Assembly (NCBI RefSeq): GCF_900009135.1
Contig: NZ_LT797704.1
Location: forward strand, 148,064 to 212,063
Length of the DNA stretch: 64,000 nucleotides
Direction: 5' to 3'
Source: Planktothrix sp. PCC 11201
Lineage (GTDB): Bacteria; Cyanobacteriota; Cyanobacteriia; Cyanobacteriales; Microcoleaceae
Below, in pieces: positions 6,976 through 16,089 of the stretch; the stretch's first letter is position 1; each line of letters opens with the position of its first letter. The notes under the pieces are model-generated. The model saw only the letters and a program-made list of their open reading frames with translations. It ran no database searches and was not told the DNA's origin. The position numbers and the translations under genes were made by a program.

Positions 6976-9738
6976 ATGAACTATTTGAAATATTATATCA
7001 GGCATCTATCTAAAAAAGTACGGTTGCAAACAGTTTTGATTATTCCATTTTTGCTGCAAATTATTCTTGCCGTCGGATTAACCGGGTATTTATCTTATCA
7101 GAATGGACAGCAAGCAATTAATGATTTAGTCGCGCAATTACAAGCAGAAATTGCTCATCGAATTAAAGAACGTTTAGATAACTATTTAGCCAGACCTTAT
7201 TTTTTAAATCAAATTAATGTAGAAGCCATTGAAATGGGGCTTTTGGATCCAAACAACCCGGAAGATTTAGAGCGACATTTTTTTAAACAAATTCAATTAT
7301 TGAAGTCAGTCCAAGGGATTTATTTTACTAATCCTCAAGGAGAAATTATTTTAGTCCATCACAGTCCTTCTCAGGGGTTTCTTACCTTGATTAGTGAAGA
7401 TTTCCCCAAACGAGCAGTTTATAAATTAGATCAAAATGGGAATCGAACTAAACGAATTGAAACGGATTTTTATGATGCTAAAATTCGACCTTGGTATCAA
7501 AAAGCTATGGAAGCTAATCACACGCAATGGAGTGATATTTATACTTTTTCCAGAGGGGATGTCGGAATTACTTTAATTACTCGTATTTATTATGATAATG
7601 GAGAATTTCAAGGATTTATAGGTATTGATTTACTATTAGAATTAATCAGTAATTTTTTACAAAATATTAAGATTAGTCCTGCCACTCAGACTTTTATTTT
7701 AGATGCGTCAGGGCAATTAGTTGCGACTTCAACTGGAGAAAAACCCTATATTGAACAAGGAAAAAATAAATTTAGAAAATCGTTAAAAGCCGTTGAAAGT
7801 TCTAATAAATTAACTCAATTAACGGTAAAATACTTAATGCAAACTTTTGGTCAATTTAATCAAATTCAGAAGTTAGAGCAATTAGAATTTAATTGGAATG
7901 GACAAAAATATTTTGTGCAAGTGCTTCCCTATAAAGATGATTATGGTCTAAGTTGGTTCGTGGTGGTAGTAATTCCTGAATCGGATTTTATGGAACAGAT
8001 TCATGGCAATAATCGGACGACTATTTTATTATGTTTAGGTGCTTTAGGATTAGCTACTATTTTTGGAATAATTACCAGTCGTTGGGTAACTAAACCTATT
8101 TTTGAACTAAGTCAATCCGCGAATGAATTATCTAAAGGAAACTGGGGAACACCAGTTAAGTGCGAACCAATTTATGAATTAAGAACTTTGGCAAAAGCAT
8201 TTAATCAAATGCGAATTCAGTTAAAAAAATCTTATCAACAATTAGAAGAATATTCCAAAAGTTTGGAACATAAAGTGGCAGAAAGAACCCATGAATTAGA
8301 AGAAGCAAGAGAAGCTGCTGATGCTGCTAATCTGGCTAAGAGTACCTTTTTAGCTAATATAAGTCATGAGTTAAGAACGCCATTACATTCAATTTTAGGA
8401 TTTAGTCAATTAATGTCACGCGACCCTATTTTTATCAAAAGTTATCAAGAGTTAGGGATTATTAATCGCAGTGCTGAACATCTATTAGAACTGATTAATG
8501 ATATTTTAGATTTGTCCAAAATAGAAGCGGGTAAAATTATATTAAATGAACAAAGTTTTGACTTTTATCAATTCTTAGACAACTTGGAGGCAATGTTAAA
8601 AATTAAGGCGACTTCCAAGGGAATTCAGTTTATTATTCAGCATGATGATGAGGTTCCTCAATTTATTATTAGCGATGAGAAAAAATTACGTCAAGTATTA
8701 ATTAATTTGCTGGGAAATGCTATTAAATTTACGACAAAAGGTCGAGTCATTTTACGAATAAAAACCATACCACTTTTAGAAAATAAAACAGTTGAAACTA
8801 CTAAATCTAAACTAGATCTTAATTTTGAAGTAGAAGATACAGGCATAGGAATAAAAACAGAGGAAATTCAGGATTTATTTAACCCGTTTGTCCAAACTGA
8901 ATCAGGAAAAAAAACTCAACAGGGTACTGGTTTAGGGTTAGCTATTAGTCAAAAAATCGTGCATATACTAGGAGGAAATATCACCGTTAATAGTATCTTT
9001 GAAAAGGGGAGTATTTTTCAGTTCACAATAGTAACAACTAAGGCAGAATCTTCTGAAATTTCACACCAACAACCTTTAGGAAAAGTTATTGGTTTATTCC
9101 CTAATCAAACTGCTTATAAAATATTAGTAGTCGATAAAGTTTTTGAAAATCGTTTATTAATAAAACAATTGTTAAACTCCATAGGATTTGAAGTTTTTGA
9201 AGCCGAAAATGGTTTAGAAGCGATTCAAGTTTGGGAACAATATCAACCTGATTTAATTTGGATGGATATGCGAATGCCTGTGATGGATGGATATACAGCA
9301 ACTCGCCAGATTAAAGAAAAACCCAAAGGTAAAAATACAGTGATTATTGCTTTAACCGCTAATGTGTTACAGGAGGAAGAACATATTATTTTTGAAGCTG
9401 GATGTGACGATATCCTTAGAAAGCCGTTTAAAGAGGCTCAATTGTTTAGTAAAATGGCTAAATATTTGGGGATTAAATATGTTTATGAAAACGAAAATAT
9501 TCAGGATTCCTCACCTATAAACCCAACTCAATCCTTGACACCAGAAAATTTTAAAGAAATGCCCTTAGCATGGGTAAAACAATTGCATCAGATGGCGCTA
9601 AGTGGAGATGATGCCAAGGTAAAAGAGTTGATTCAACAAATCCCTGATTCTCAAGTAGAACTAGCAGAAATTCTGAACATATTAGTCAATGAATTTCGAT
9701 TAGATACCATTAGTAATATCACAAAAATTATAATTTAA
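6976..9738 (+). CDS. Hybrid histidine kinase with extracytoplasmic Cache sensor
   Basis: The 920-residue protein has a first transmembrane helix at about residues 17-37 and a periplasmic double-Cache sensor to about residue 345. A second helix follows at about 351-371, then HAMP, HisKA with ISHELRTPLHS (His464), HATPase and a receiver. The Cache core shows RPWYQKAMEAN and a downstream YYDNGEFQGFIGIDL, typical of small-molecule sensing. The receiver has the phospho-acceptor in WMDMRMPVMDG and the KPF lysine. Its acidic pair is D720-K721 instead of two acidic residues, which may weaken metal binding. About 85 residues without a recognised domain follow. It starts 38 bases after the bilin-type kinase gene. 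Confidence 0.88.
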   Translation: MNYLKYYIRHLSKKVRLQTVLIIPFLLQIILAVGLTGYLSYQNGQQAINDLVAQLQAEIAHRIKERLDNYLARPYFLNQINVEAIEMGLLDPNNPEDLERHFFKQIQLLKSVQGIYFTNPQGEIILVHHSPSQGFLTLISEDFPKRAVYKLDQNGNRTKRIETDFYDAKIRPWYQKAMEANHTQWSDIYTFSRGDVGITLITRIYYDNGEFQGFIGIDLLLELISNFLQNIKISPATQTFILDASGQLVATSTGEKPYIEQGKNKFRKSLKAVESSNKLTQLTVKYLMQTFGQFNQIQKLEQLEFNWNGQKYFVQVLPYKDDYGLSWFVVVVIPESDFMEQIHGNNRTTILLCLGALGLATIFGIITSRWVTKPIFELSQSANELSKGNWGTPVKCEPIYELRTLAKAFNQMRIQLKKSYQQLEEYSKSLEHKVAERTHELEEAREAADAANLAKSTFLANISHELRTPLHSILGFSQLMSRDPIFIKSYQELGIINRSAEHLLELINDILDLSKIEAGKIILNEQSFDFYQFLDNLEAMLKIKATSKGIQFIIQHDDEVPQFIISDEKKLRQVLINLLGNAIKFTTKGRVILRIKTIPLLENKTVETTKSKLDLNFEVEDTGIGIKTEEIQDLFNPFVQTESGKKTQQGTGLGLAISQKIVHILGGNITVNSIFEKGSIFQFTIVTTKAESSEISHQQPLGKVIGLFPNQTAYKILVVDKVFENRLLIKQLLNSIGFEVFEAENGLEAIQVWEQYQPDLIWMDMRMPVMDGYTATRQIKEKPKGKNTVIIALTANVLQEEEHIIFEAGCDDILRKPFKEAQLFSKMAKYLGIKYVYENENIQDSSPINPTQSLTPENFKEMPLAWVKQLHQMALSGDDAKVKELIQQIPDSQVELAEILNILVNEFRLDTISNITKIII

Positions 9739-9800
9739 TCCCCTTTATTTGTGACAAGAGTATTTTTGTGTTTCCCTATTTCTGGTCGCTTTAAATCTAA

Positions 9801-11441
9801 TTAAATTCGTTTAAAAACTAATACACCATTCTTTTGATATGATAATTTAAAATTGGGTTTTGCTTTTAATTGAGTGGCATATTTTTCCCCTAAATCTTTC
9901 GTATCTGGCCAAGGATGACGTAAATTTAAAATCACATAATCAAATTCTCTTAAATTAAAGTCTGGTGACACTTGATTGAGTAATTTAATAGTTTTACGAT
10001 GGGTAAAATGGGGGGCAAGTCGGTTATCGGTTAGAACTCCTCCCTTGGTGTGAATTTGGCTGACAGCTTTTTGGGTTGCTGACCAATTATTAATTCTAGT
10101 AAAATAGCCTAAAACTTGTGTATGATCTGCCCATAATAAGAATACTAAACTTGACCAAAGTATGATCCATTTCGGTAGTTTTTGATGGGGAATTGTAAAT
10201 AGATGAGAAGAAGACCCCCCCCGTTCCTCCTTTGCTAAGGGGGGGTGAAAAGATGAAGACTGGTAATCAATTTCTTCCGAGGGTAAAGAGGAGTCAGAGG
10301 ATACATTTTCACCTGCTTCTTTCCCCTCCATTAGCAAGGGGGGGACGGTGGGGGTCTGAAATTTATTCCATAAACCCCATAAACTATTAGCAAGTCCTGG
10401 CTTTTCTGCTGCTAAAGTTTGAATCATAACTAATAATAAAAATGGTAACGCCGGGAGAGAATATTGATAGATTAAACTGCGTTGCATGGGGTCAATGGAT
10501 AATATATTGAGTAATAAAGTAGGGATGGCGGGAACTAATACAATAAACTTTTGAGGATTTAACCACCAAATCACCCCCACACTAAATTCCAGCAGATAAA
10601 CAAAGGTATTGATAGAAAATAGTTTCCCTAAAATTAATTGGGGTTTAATAATTGTATTGAAAATCACCCCGAAAACCGAATCCCCTAAATAATCATATCG
10701 AGATACTCCGGCGGCTTCTTGACCACTATAAAGAGGAATCATAACCTGAGTTGCAATTAAAAACCAGGTGATTCCTAGCGCTATTGCTATCATTCCATAG
10801 AGACGCCGTTGTTCAAAAAATATCAACCAAAATCCAATCGCAATCACAGTTAAAGCTAAAACTGCTTTACAGGCTAATATCCAAATAATTGCTATAATAA
10901 ACCAGATGATTTTTTTCTGTTTTGCTGCTAAAACTGCTCCAAAAATAGCGGGAACGGCTAAAACATCGGGATGGAAATCAAATAAATTAATATTAAAAAT
11001 TTCAGGGTAGAGTAGATAAGCGATCGCAACTGCCAAAGATAACCGTTGGTTTAATCCAGCTAATTGAGCTAATTTCCAAGTCAATCCGGCGGCGGAACTC
11101 AAACAAATTGCTTGGACTAAAAACAACCAATAAACAGTAGGATAAATCTTATATAATAATGATAAAGGATAAATAGCGATCGCGGCATGATCTCCCAAAA
11201 AATGAAACCCTAAAAAAGAAGAAATAGGTTGCCTTCCTATACTAATTAAGTATATAATTTGGTCATAAATGCCTAAGTCATAGGCAGTAGACTGAAATAA
11301 AAAATGACGTAAACTACTATAAAAAAATAAAATAACTGTGCCAATTCCCATAACTCTCCAGATAGAAACGGAAAATAGGCTGTTAGTCTCTATCGATGTT
11401 GAAGGTTCGGGATGGTCTGGATGGGTTTGCATTTTGTTCAA
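9801..11441 (-). CDS. DUF2079 multi-span membrane protein
   Basis: The 546-residue protein has about ten hydrophobic helices and the DUF2079 signature near the N-terminus (TAYDLGIYDQIIYL, then FLGDHAAIAIYPLSLLYK). The family is related to GT-C type membrane glycosyltransferases, but no activity is known for this branch. A hydrophilic stretch of about 45 residues, between the last two helices, is encoded by a repeat-like element at 10212-10356. It gives PPLAKEERGG and similar low-complexity text, and the frame is kept. The gene diverges from dxr. Confidence 0.75.
   Translation of the reverse strand: MNKMQTHPDHPEPSTSIETNSLFSVSIWRVMGIGTVILFFYSSLRHFLFQSTAYDLGIYDQIIYLISIGRQPISSFLGFHFLGDHAAIAIYPLSLLYKIYPTVYWLFLVQAICLSSAAGLTWKLAQLAGLNQRLSLAVAIAYLLYPEIFNINLFDFHPDVLAVPAIFGAVLAAKQKKIIWFIIAIIWILACKAVLALTVIAIGFWLIFFEQRRLYGMIAIALGITWFLIATQVMIPLYSGQEAAGVSRYDYLGDSVFGVIFNTIIKPQLILGKLFSINTFVYLLEFSVGVIWWLNPQKFIVLVPAIPTLLLNILSIDPMQRSLIYQYSLPALPFLLLVMIQTLAAEKPGLANSLWGLWNKFQTPTVPPLLMEGKEAGENVSSDSSLPSEEIDYQSSSFHPPLAKEERGGSSSHLFTIPHQKLPKWIILWSSLVFLLWADHTQVLGYFTRINNWSATQKAVSQIHTKGGVLTDNRLAPHFTHRKTIKLLNQVSPDFNLREFDYVILNLRHPWPDTKDLGEKYATQLKAKPNFKLSYQKNGVLVFKRI
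10212..10356. mobile_element. MITE-like element with inverted ends inside the DUF2079 gene
   Basis: The left end (10212-10246) and the reverse complement of the right end (10321-10356) both read as AGACCCCC-CCGT-CC-CC-TTGCTAA with few differences, so the ends are inverted repeats. The element is about 145 bp, contains no transposase and keeps the host gene open. G/C homopolymer ends and TTGCTAA resemble palindromic repeats scattered in cyanobacterial genomes. Calling it mobile is inference. Confidence 0.55.
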
Positions 11442-11614
11442 TACTCACAACAAAATTCAGTCTACCTGAGTGTGAATCTTATGAACAGTCGAATCTTTGA
11501 TTGCACCCGAATCTTTTAACTCATAGATGACATTCCCAAACCGATTTGAGCAGGAATTGGGCAATGGGGATCAACCATCGTACTATGGTTATATCAAATA
11601 GTTCTTAAGAAAAG

Positions 11615-12799
11615 ATGAAAGCAATTACACTTCTGGGTTCTACAGGTTCCATCGGGACTCAAACCTTGGACATTGTAGCAGAATATCCCGAACAGTTTCG
11701 GATTGTGGGGTTAACCGCCGGACGGAATATTACCCTGTTAGCCCAACAAATTCGCGCCTTTAACCCCAGTATTGTTGCTATTTCTAATCCCGACCAGTTA
11801 CCCGAATTGAAAGCCCTGATTGCCGACATTGACCCCCAACCAATTTTAATCGCGGGAGAGCAAGGAATTATCGAAGTTGCACGCTATGGGGACTCAGAAG
11901 TTGTTGTTACCGGAATCGTCGGTTGTGCGGGATTATTACCCACCATTGCTGCGATTGAAGCCGGAAAAGATATCGCTCTGGCTAATAAAGAAACCTTAAT
12001 TGCTGGGGGGCCGGTTGTCAACCCTTTAATTGAAAAACATGGAGTTAAATTATTACCTGCGGACTCGGAACATTCAGCTATTTTTCAATGTTTACAAGGA
12101 GTTCCCCAAGCGGGATTAAGACGAATTATTCTAACAGCTTCTGGGGGTGCTTTTAGAGATTGGCCTGTCGAAAAATTAAAAGAAGTCAAAGTAGCCGATG
12201 CCATTACCCATCCTAACTGGTCAATGGGCAAAAAAATCACCGTTGATTCAGCCACAATGATGAACAAAGGTTTAGAAGTAATTGAAGCGCATTTCTTGTT
12301 TGGATTAGATTATGATGATATAGAAATTGTGATTCATCCCCAGAGTATTATTCATTCTTTAATTGAATTACAAGATACGTCTGTTTTAGCGCAATTAGGT
12401 TGGCCGGATATGCGTTTACCGATTTTATATGCCATGTCTTGGCCAGAACGAATTTATACGAGTTGGGAACGTTTGGATCTGGTTAAAGCCGGAAGTTTAA
12501 CGTTTAAAGCACCGGATGATCAAAAATATCCTTGTATGTCTTTAGCCTATGCAGCAGGACGGGCAGGAGGTTCAATGCCTGCGGTTTTAAATGCGGCAAA
12601 TGAACAAGCTGTTGCTTTATTTTTAGAAGAAAAAATTGAGTTTTTAGATATTCCCAAGGTTATAGAATCAACTTGCGATCGCCATCAAATTGATAATCGT
12701 CAAGATCCTACATTAGAAAATATTATAGAAGCAGATCGTTGGTCAAGACAAGAAGTAATTGCAGCCTCTGAAAAACTCAGCCAAAAAGTTGCAGTTTAA
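11615..12799 (+). CDS. dxr: 1-deoxy-D-xylulose 5-phosphate reductoisomerase
   Basis: Dxr converts DXP to 2-C-methyl-D-erythritol 4-phosphate with NADPH, the committed step of the MEP isoprenoid pathway. That pathway feeds carotenoids, phytol and quinones. The 394-residue protein begins with the NADPH-binding [15 protein letters not shown]. It carries the metal and substrate motifs [16 protein letters not shown] and [20 protein letters not shown]. The length is normal and all visible key residues are intact. AAGAAAAG just before ATG 11615 is a plausible ribosome binding site. It diverges from the DUF2079 gene across 173 bp. Confidence 0.97.
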   Translation: MKAITLLGSTGSIGTQTLDIVAEYPEQFRIVGLTAGRNITLLAQQIRAFNPSIVAISNPDQLPELKALIADIDPQPILIAGEQGIIEVARYGDSEVVVTGIVGCAGLLPTIAAIEAGKDIALANKETLIAGGPVVNPLIEKHGVKLLPADSEHSAIFQCLQGVPQAGLRRIILTASGGAFRDWPVEKLKEVKVADAITHPNWSMGKKITVDSATMMNKGLEVIEAHFLFGLDYDDIEIVIHPQSIIHSLIELQDTSVLAQLGWPDMRLPILYAMSWPERIYTSWERLDLVKAGSLTFKAPDDQKYPCMSLAYAAGRAGGSMPAVLNAANEQAVALFLEEKIEFLDIPKVIESTCDRHQIDNRQDPTLENIIEADRWSRQEVIAASEKLSQKVAV

Positions 12800-12867
12800 G
12801 TTTTAATAAAAGGGTTAACCCAATAAAATTTGAATCGCTTTTATCAATTTCCTAAGATCACAAAAAC

Positions 12868-12897
12868 TGTAGGGTCGAGGCACGCCTTGCCCCTACA
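12868..12897. repeat. Palindromic repeat after dxr
   Basis: TGTAGGG and CCCTACA bracket a 30-base, nearly self-complementary sequence with GGCA/CGCC at its centre. It can form a strong hairpin but no T-run follows, so it looks more like an interspersed palindromic repeat than a classic terminator. A related palindrome is at 63964-63991. Confidence 0.6.
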
Positions 12898-12948
12898 AAT
12901 GATCTGGGTATTTTTTGAGATTTTACTCATTTTTATGTTCCAAATATT

Positions 12949-13104
12949 ATGAATAATAAACTCATTAGTGCGCTCTTGCAAATTATTGAAACATTAACTC
13001 CAGAAGAATATCTGATTTTATCCCTCTTCTGTCACTCTCCGAATTAAGCAAGTAGTAAATCAACTAAATTATCCAGAAGAATAAAAGGGTTTAAATCCAT
13101 TCAT
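12949..13104 (+). pseudogene. Probable frameshifted small gene
   Basis: ATG at 12949 opens a 32-codon frame (MNNKLISALLQIIETLTPEE and on) that stops at 13047. In the +1 frame the sequence continues as a plausible protein end (RIKQVVNQLNYPEE, stop just after 13080), and further short open text follows. The halves look like one small helical protein split by a frameshift. I cannot assign a family, and it may be only decayed sequence. Confidence 0.3.
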
Positions 13105-13220
13105 GGCACTAATGAGACGATTGAATCCCAGCAATAAATCGGAATTGGGAAAAATATCTAGCCAGGGATAAATTAACCAAAATAGCAACAGTGGTTGGAC
13201 AATGTCGCTAAATAGAGGGA

Positions 13221-13274
13221 TAACAGTTAACTCCTAACAGTTAACTGTTAACTCCTAACTGTTAACTGTTAACT
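13221..13274. repeat. Tandem GTTAACT-type repeats
   Basis: Several imperfect copies of AACAGTTAACTCCT / TAACTGTTAACT follow one another just before the stop codon of the Crp-type gene. GTTAAC is itself palindromic, so the run can fold in several ways. It is typical of cyanobacterial STRR-like intergenic sequence. Confidence 0.7.
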
Positions 13275-13286
13275 GATGACTGATTA

Positions 13287-14048
13287 TTATTCTTCCTCAA
13301 AGCCTGATTCTGCTGTTAAATCTGGGGTTTGATTGTCGGTTTCCGGGTCAATGGGGATACAAATGAAGTTATCATCCTGAGTATAAATCAGGTTTTGTTG
13401 ACGGAGTTTTCCCATCAGCCGGGTTACCGTAACCCGTGTAGTCCCGATCGCACTACCAATTTGAGAGTGAGTTAATGACCAAGGGAGACGGTAACCCTTA
13501 AACCCATCTTCTCCATCGCCACTGGTATAATATTCGCCGTATTCTTCAATCAGTAAGGTTAAAAATCCCAGAAGTCGGTCAATGGTACGTCGTTGACCCA
13601 ATGTACTTAACCACAGTAATTTCCGTTGATGCTGGTAACGAAAGGCATCAAGGACTTCCCGACGAAAATGGGGCCAGTTATCCAAGTCATGCCAATACAT
13701 CCATAAAACCGTTGTATCATCGGCGTGACTATAGGCTTGCAAGCTAAAAGGCGACTGGGCAATCAATTCAAAGGGTTGACCCGCACCCACAAAACCCAAA
13801 AAGGCTTCGTCTAAATTGCGATTACGCGGTCTGGATTTGGGTCTGCTCTCGGCATATTGGAGTTCAGCGCTACCCACTAACCGGACAGCCCCTCGTTGCA
13901 CTAAATACAGTAACCCAGGACGGGCTGGAATCCGTTCATCTTTAGTGAAACTACGACAACGGTAATGTTCCTGAGCCCAGTCGGTAATCCGTTGCCAGGT
14001 TAAAAACGGTCGGTTAGAATCGGTTGGAATCGGGGAAGACTGCATCAT
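13287..14048 (-). CDS. Crp/Fnr-family (NtcA-like) transcriptional regulator
   Basis: The 253-residue protein has an N-terminal cupin-like cyclic-nucleotide-fold domain (GLLYLVQRGAVRLVG). A long dimer helix follows, then a winged helix-turn-helix at about residues 191-217, SLTHSQIGSAIGTTRVTVTR. The recognition helix is very close to that of NtcA. The effector domain, however, lacks the Crp cAMP-binding pattern and has an unusual R/K/P-rich insert (SRPKSRPRNRN). It is therefore an NtcA/Crp paralogue, not clearly NtcA itself. The acidic C-terminal tail (PDLTAESGFEEE) is extra. It diverges from the DALR gene across 258 bp and may control that gene or itself. Confidence 0.82.
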   Translation of the reverse strand: MMQSSPIPTDSNRPFLTWQRITDWAQEHYRCRSFTKDERIPARPGLLYLVQRGAVRLVGSAELQYAESRPKSRPRNRNLDEAFLGFVGAGQPFELIAQSPFSLQAYSHADDTTVLWMYWHDLDNWPHFRREVLDAFRYQHQRKLLWLSTLGQRRTIDRLLGFLTLLIEEYGEYYTSGDGEDGFKGYRLPWSLTHSQIGSAIGTTRVTVTRLMGKLRQQNLIYTQDDNFICIPIDPETDNQTPDLTAESGFEEE

Positions 14049-14306
14049 TAGATCGGGTAATTAGAAATTTTCAATCAAAATCAAAGGCGAGAGGGCGGTT
14101 AAGACACCTAGGGGTTAAACGGTGTATTTGGTGCTTGAGGTAAACGGGTTTAAGATATTTTAACCAATGTAGCAAAAAACACATCCCTTTGGGAATCAAT
14201 AATCAATTCTTTTCAAAAATAAATTTCAAAAAATTGGGATCGTGCTTTGACCGGGTGTGCTGGTAATATCAGATTTGAGCAACTTGCCAAGGTCGTTTGA
14301 TCACTC

Positions 14307-15122
14307 ATGCTAACTCTAGCAGGTAGGTTAAGGGTACAACTGAGACGAACTTTAGATTCTTTAGGAATTGATACGGCGGACTCTCAGGAAATTCTCGTAA
14401 ATTGGATTAAAAATAATACCAGGGTAATCTATGGATCGGCGATCGCCCTGAAATTAGCCTCCCGTTTGCATCAATCCCCTTTGGATCTGGCCACGTCCAT
14501 CGGTCTGAAGTTCCAAACCCTCAACTTGGGTAAATTACCGGATGTCACGATTCGGGTATTACCCTCGGGACTATTGCAGTTTGAGTTCACCGATCTCGGA
14601 ATTGCCGCTTGGTTAGAACAAATGATCCGCCATCCCTGGACACCCACTCCGATTCAGGAGCGGCAAATTCTGCCCGATCTATTTGGGATTCAATATAGTC
14701 ATGCTCGCTGTTGTTCCTTATTGCGTTTAGGCGATCGCGATCAGTTAATTACCCTAGAATCATCTAATTTAATTGCTACATTACCCTTGAAAATTAATCC
14801 CAATTCTCCGCCGATTCCCTGGTTAAATCCCCAAGGAAAACTACACTTTACCCAAAGTTATGAATATCAATTATTGACCCAATCGGTGAATCTGGTCGAT
14901 CTTCTATTCTGTTCAGCTATTCCTCAAAATTGGCAAAAAATTGCTGAACAATTTAGCCAACATTTTCAACAATTTTATCGTTATTGTCAAATTTGGGGAG
15001 AAGTCAAACAAAGCCAACCTGAGTTAGCTCAAGCCAGACTAGGTTTGGTTTTGATTACCCAAGTTCTCCTCAAAATTTTATTAGAAGAAAAACTAGGAAT
15101 AATGCCTCCCCTAGACCTGTAG
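14307..15122 (+). CDS. DALR anticodon-binding-domain protein (ArgRS-like, no catalytic core)
   Basis: The C-terminal third (FSQHFQQFYRYCQIWGEVK, then ARLGLVLITQVLLKILLEEK) resembles the DALR helical domain by which arginyl-tRNA synthetase reads the anticodon. No HIGH or KMSKS motif and no Rossmann catalytic domain are present in the 271 residues, so it cannot charge tRNA. The N-terminal half has VIYGSAIALKLASRLHQSP, which may correspond to an ArgRS add-on domain. Possible roles are tRNA binding or regulation; none is shown. It diverges from the Crp-type regulator gene. Confidence 0.65.
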   Translation: MLTLAGRLRVQLRRTLDSLGIDTADSQEILVNWIKNNTRVIYGSAIALKLASRLHQSPLDLATSIGLKFQTLNLGKLPDVTIRVLPSGLLQFEFTDLGIAAWLEQMIRHPWTPTPIQERQILPDLFGIQYSHARCCSLLRLGDRDQLITLESSNLIATLPLKINPNSPPIPWLNPQGKLHFTQSYEYQLLTQSVNLVDLLFCSAIPQNWQKIAEQFSQHFQQFYRYCQIWGEVKQSQPELAQARLGLVLITQVLLKILLEEKLGIMPPLDL

Positions 15123-15124
15123 TC

Positions 15125-15138
15125 AGCCCTTTAGGGCT
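15125..15138. repeat. Palindrome AGCCCTTTAGGGCT
   Basis: This is the same perfect 14-base palindrome as at 1998-2011, here between the convergent DALR gene and the RHH-like gene. GTAGTCAG precedes it, close to the GTAGTAAG found at the first copy. It could serve as a two-way terminator. Confidence 0.5.
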
Positions 15139-15140
15139 AA

Positions 15141-15539
15141 CTAATCCACTAAAAAATCCGTCAGAACTTCATCCGGCTCATCCTGATCATTGTCATCGGT
15201 TAACAGTTGGGAAAAAGTAGAACTAGGGGAAAGCGAAAGTTCCGGGATAACTATTTTTTCCAGAGCGACTATTTTGGCTTCTAACTTGGCAACTTTATTT
15301 AATAATGGTTTTAAAGATTCAACTTTTCCCTGTAAATCTAATAATTCTTTTTGGAGATTAAAATATTCCAAATCGACGGACTGACTACTCAAAAAAACTC
15401 GGGTTTTATCTAAATACTGACCAATGGCTTCTTGAACTAATTCTTCTAAGGAATGTCCGGTTTCCAGGGATAATTGATGGAGTTGTTCGGCCCATTCTGA
15501 AGAAACAGTTGTTTCTATTTTTGTATTATTTAAGCTCAT
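15141..15539 (-). CDS. Small protein with ribbon-helix-helix-like N-terminus and coiled coil
   Basis: The 132 residues start with a basic strand and two helices (TKIETTVSSEWAEQLHQLSL, then HSLEELVQEAIGQYL) that resemble a ribbon-helix-helix DNA-binding or antitoxin domain. A leucine-rich coiled coil follows at about residues 60-95, then an acidic tail (DDNDQDEPDEVL). No toxin-like gene is adjacent on the same strand. The fold call is an inference from pattern; function is unknown. Confidence 0.6.
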   Translation of the reverse strand: MSLNNTKIETTVSSEWAEQLHQLSLETGHSLEELVQEAIGQYLDKTRVFLSSQSVDLEYFNLQKELLDLQGKVESLKPLLNKVAKLEAKIVALEKIVIPELSLSPSSTFSQLLTDDNDQDEPDEVLTDFLVD

Positions 15540-15667
15540 GAATATTCAGGATTTTAACAAAGAACGGTCGGTCAAGTTTGGAGAAATTTAGGGGAATTTA
15601 CTCTAGGATAAAAACACCCATTTAAGGTGAATAGGGACGAGGTAATGGTCAATAGGAAAGTATTTTA

Positions 15668-15696
15668 TTGCCTATTGCCCATTCCCCATTCCCCAT
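15668..15696. repeat. Short heptamer repeat (CCCATTC type)
   Basis: Two to three copies of a 7-base unit (CCCATTC) lie in the gap before the small gene at 15713. It is an STRR-like tract of the same style as at 980-1010. Confidence 0.6.
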
Positions 15697-15712
15697 AGAA
15701 AATAATTGACCG

Positions 15713-15895
15713 TTAATTATGATCGGAATTCGGAAAAGTCCGCTTAAATTCTTCGATTAATTCGTCAATTTCTTCTAAGGCTTGATTAACGTCTATTCTA
15801 AGAGTTCCTAAATTGGGTTTTTCCAATAGCTTAACGAGGGATTCTCGTTTACCTTCAATTAAAGCAACTCTTTCTCTAATAGTATTGGCATCCAT
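15713..15895 (-). CDS. Small helical protein, unknown function
   Basis: This 60-residue frame begins at ATG 15895 after a good ribosome binding site (AGAGGAA, about seven bases upstream). The product is almost fully helical and charged (RERVALIEGKRESLVKLL, then ALEEIDELIEEFKRTF), suggesting a coiled-coil hairpin. No family is recognised. The binding site and protein-like composition support a real gene. Confidence 0.55.
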   Translation of the reverse strand: MDANTIRERVALIEGKRESLVKLLEKPNLGTLRIDVNQALEEIDELIEEFKRTFPNSDHN

Positions 15896-16089
15896 GTTTT
15901 TTTCCTCTCTCAGTAAATCAGTTATTAATTTAACATCCCACCGTCAACTATTCCAATATTAGATAACAGAGGATTTAAGTTAGAAAAACCCTGGGTCGGG
16001 AAGGAGAACTCCTCCTACTCTGGGTTATAAATTTATTATACCCTATGGAGATGATCAAATTGAATATAGAACCCCAAAAATAAAGTAGC

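Larger units (their letters stand above)
12800..13286. other. Intergenic region with hairpin, gene remnant and tandem repeats
   Basis: This 487 bp gap follows dxr and precedes the end of the convergent Crp-type gene. It holds a near-perfect hairpin (12868-12897), a probable broken small gene (12949-13104) and a run of TAACTGTTAACTCC-type repeats (13221-13274). No intact gene larger than about 30 codons is visible. Confidence 0.6.

Noticed and set aside
13287..14048. Naming the Crp-type gene ntcA
   Set aside because: The helix-turn-helix is NtcA-like, but the effector domain has a different sequence and an R/K/P-rich insert and the protein is longer. I left the symbol empty.
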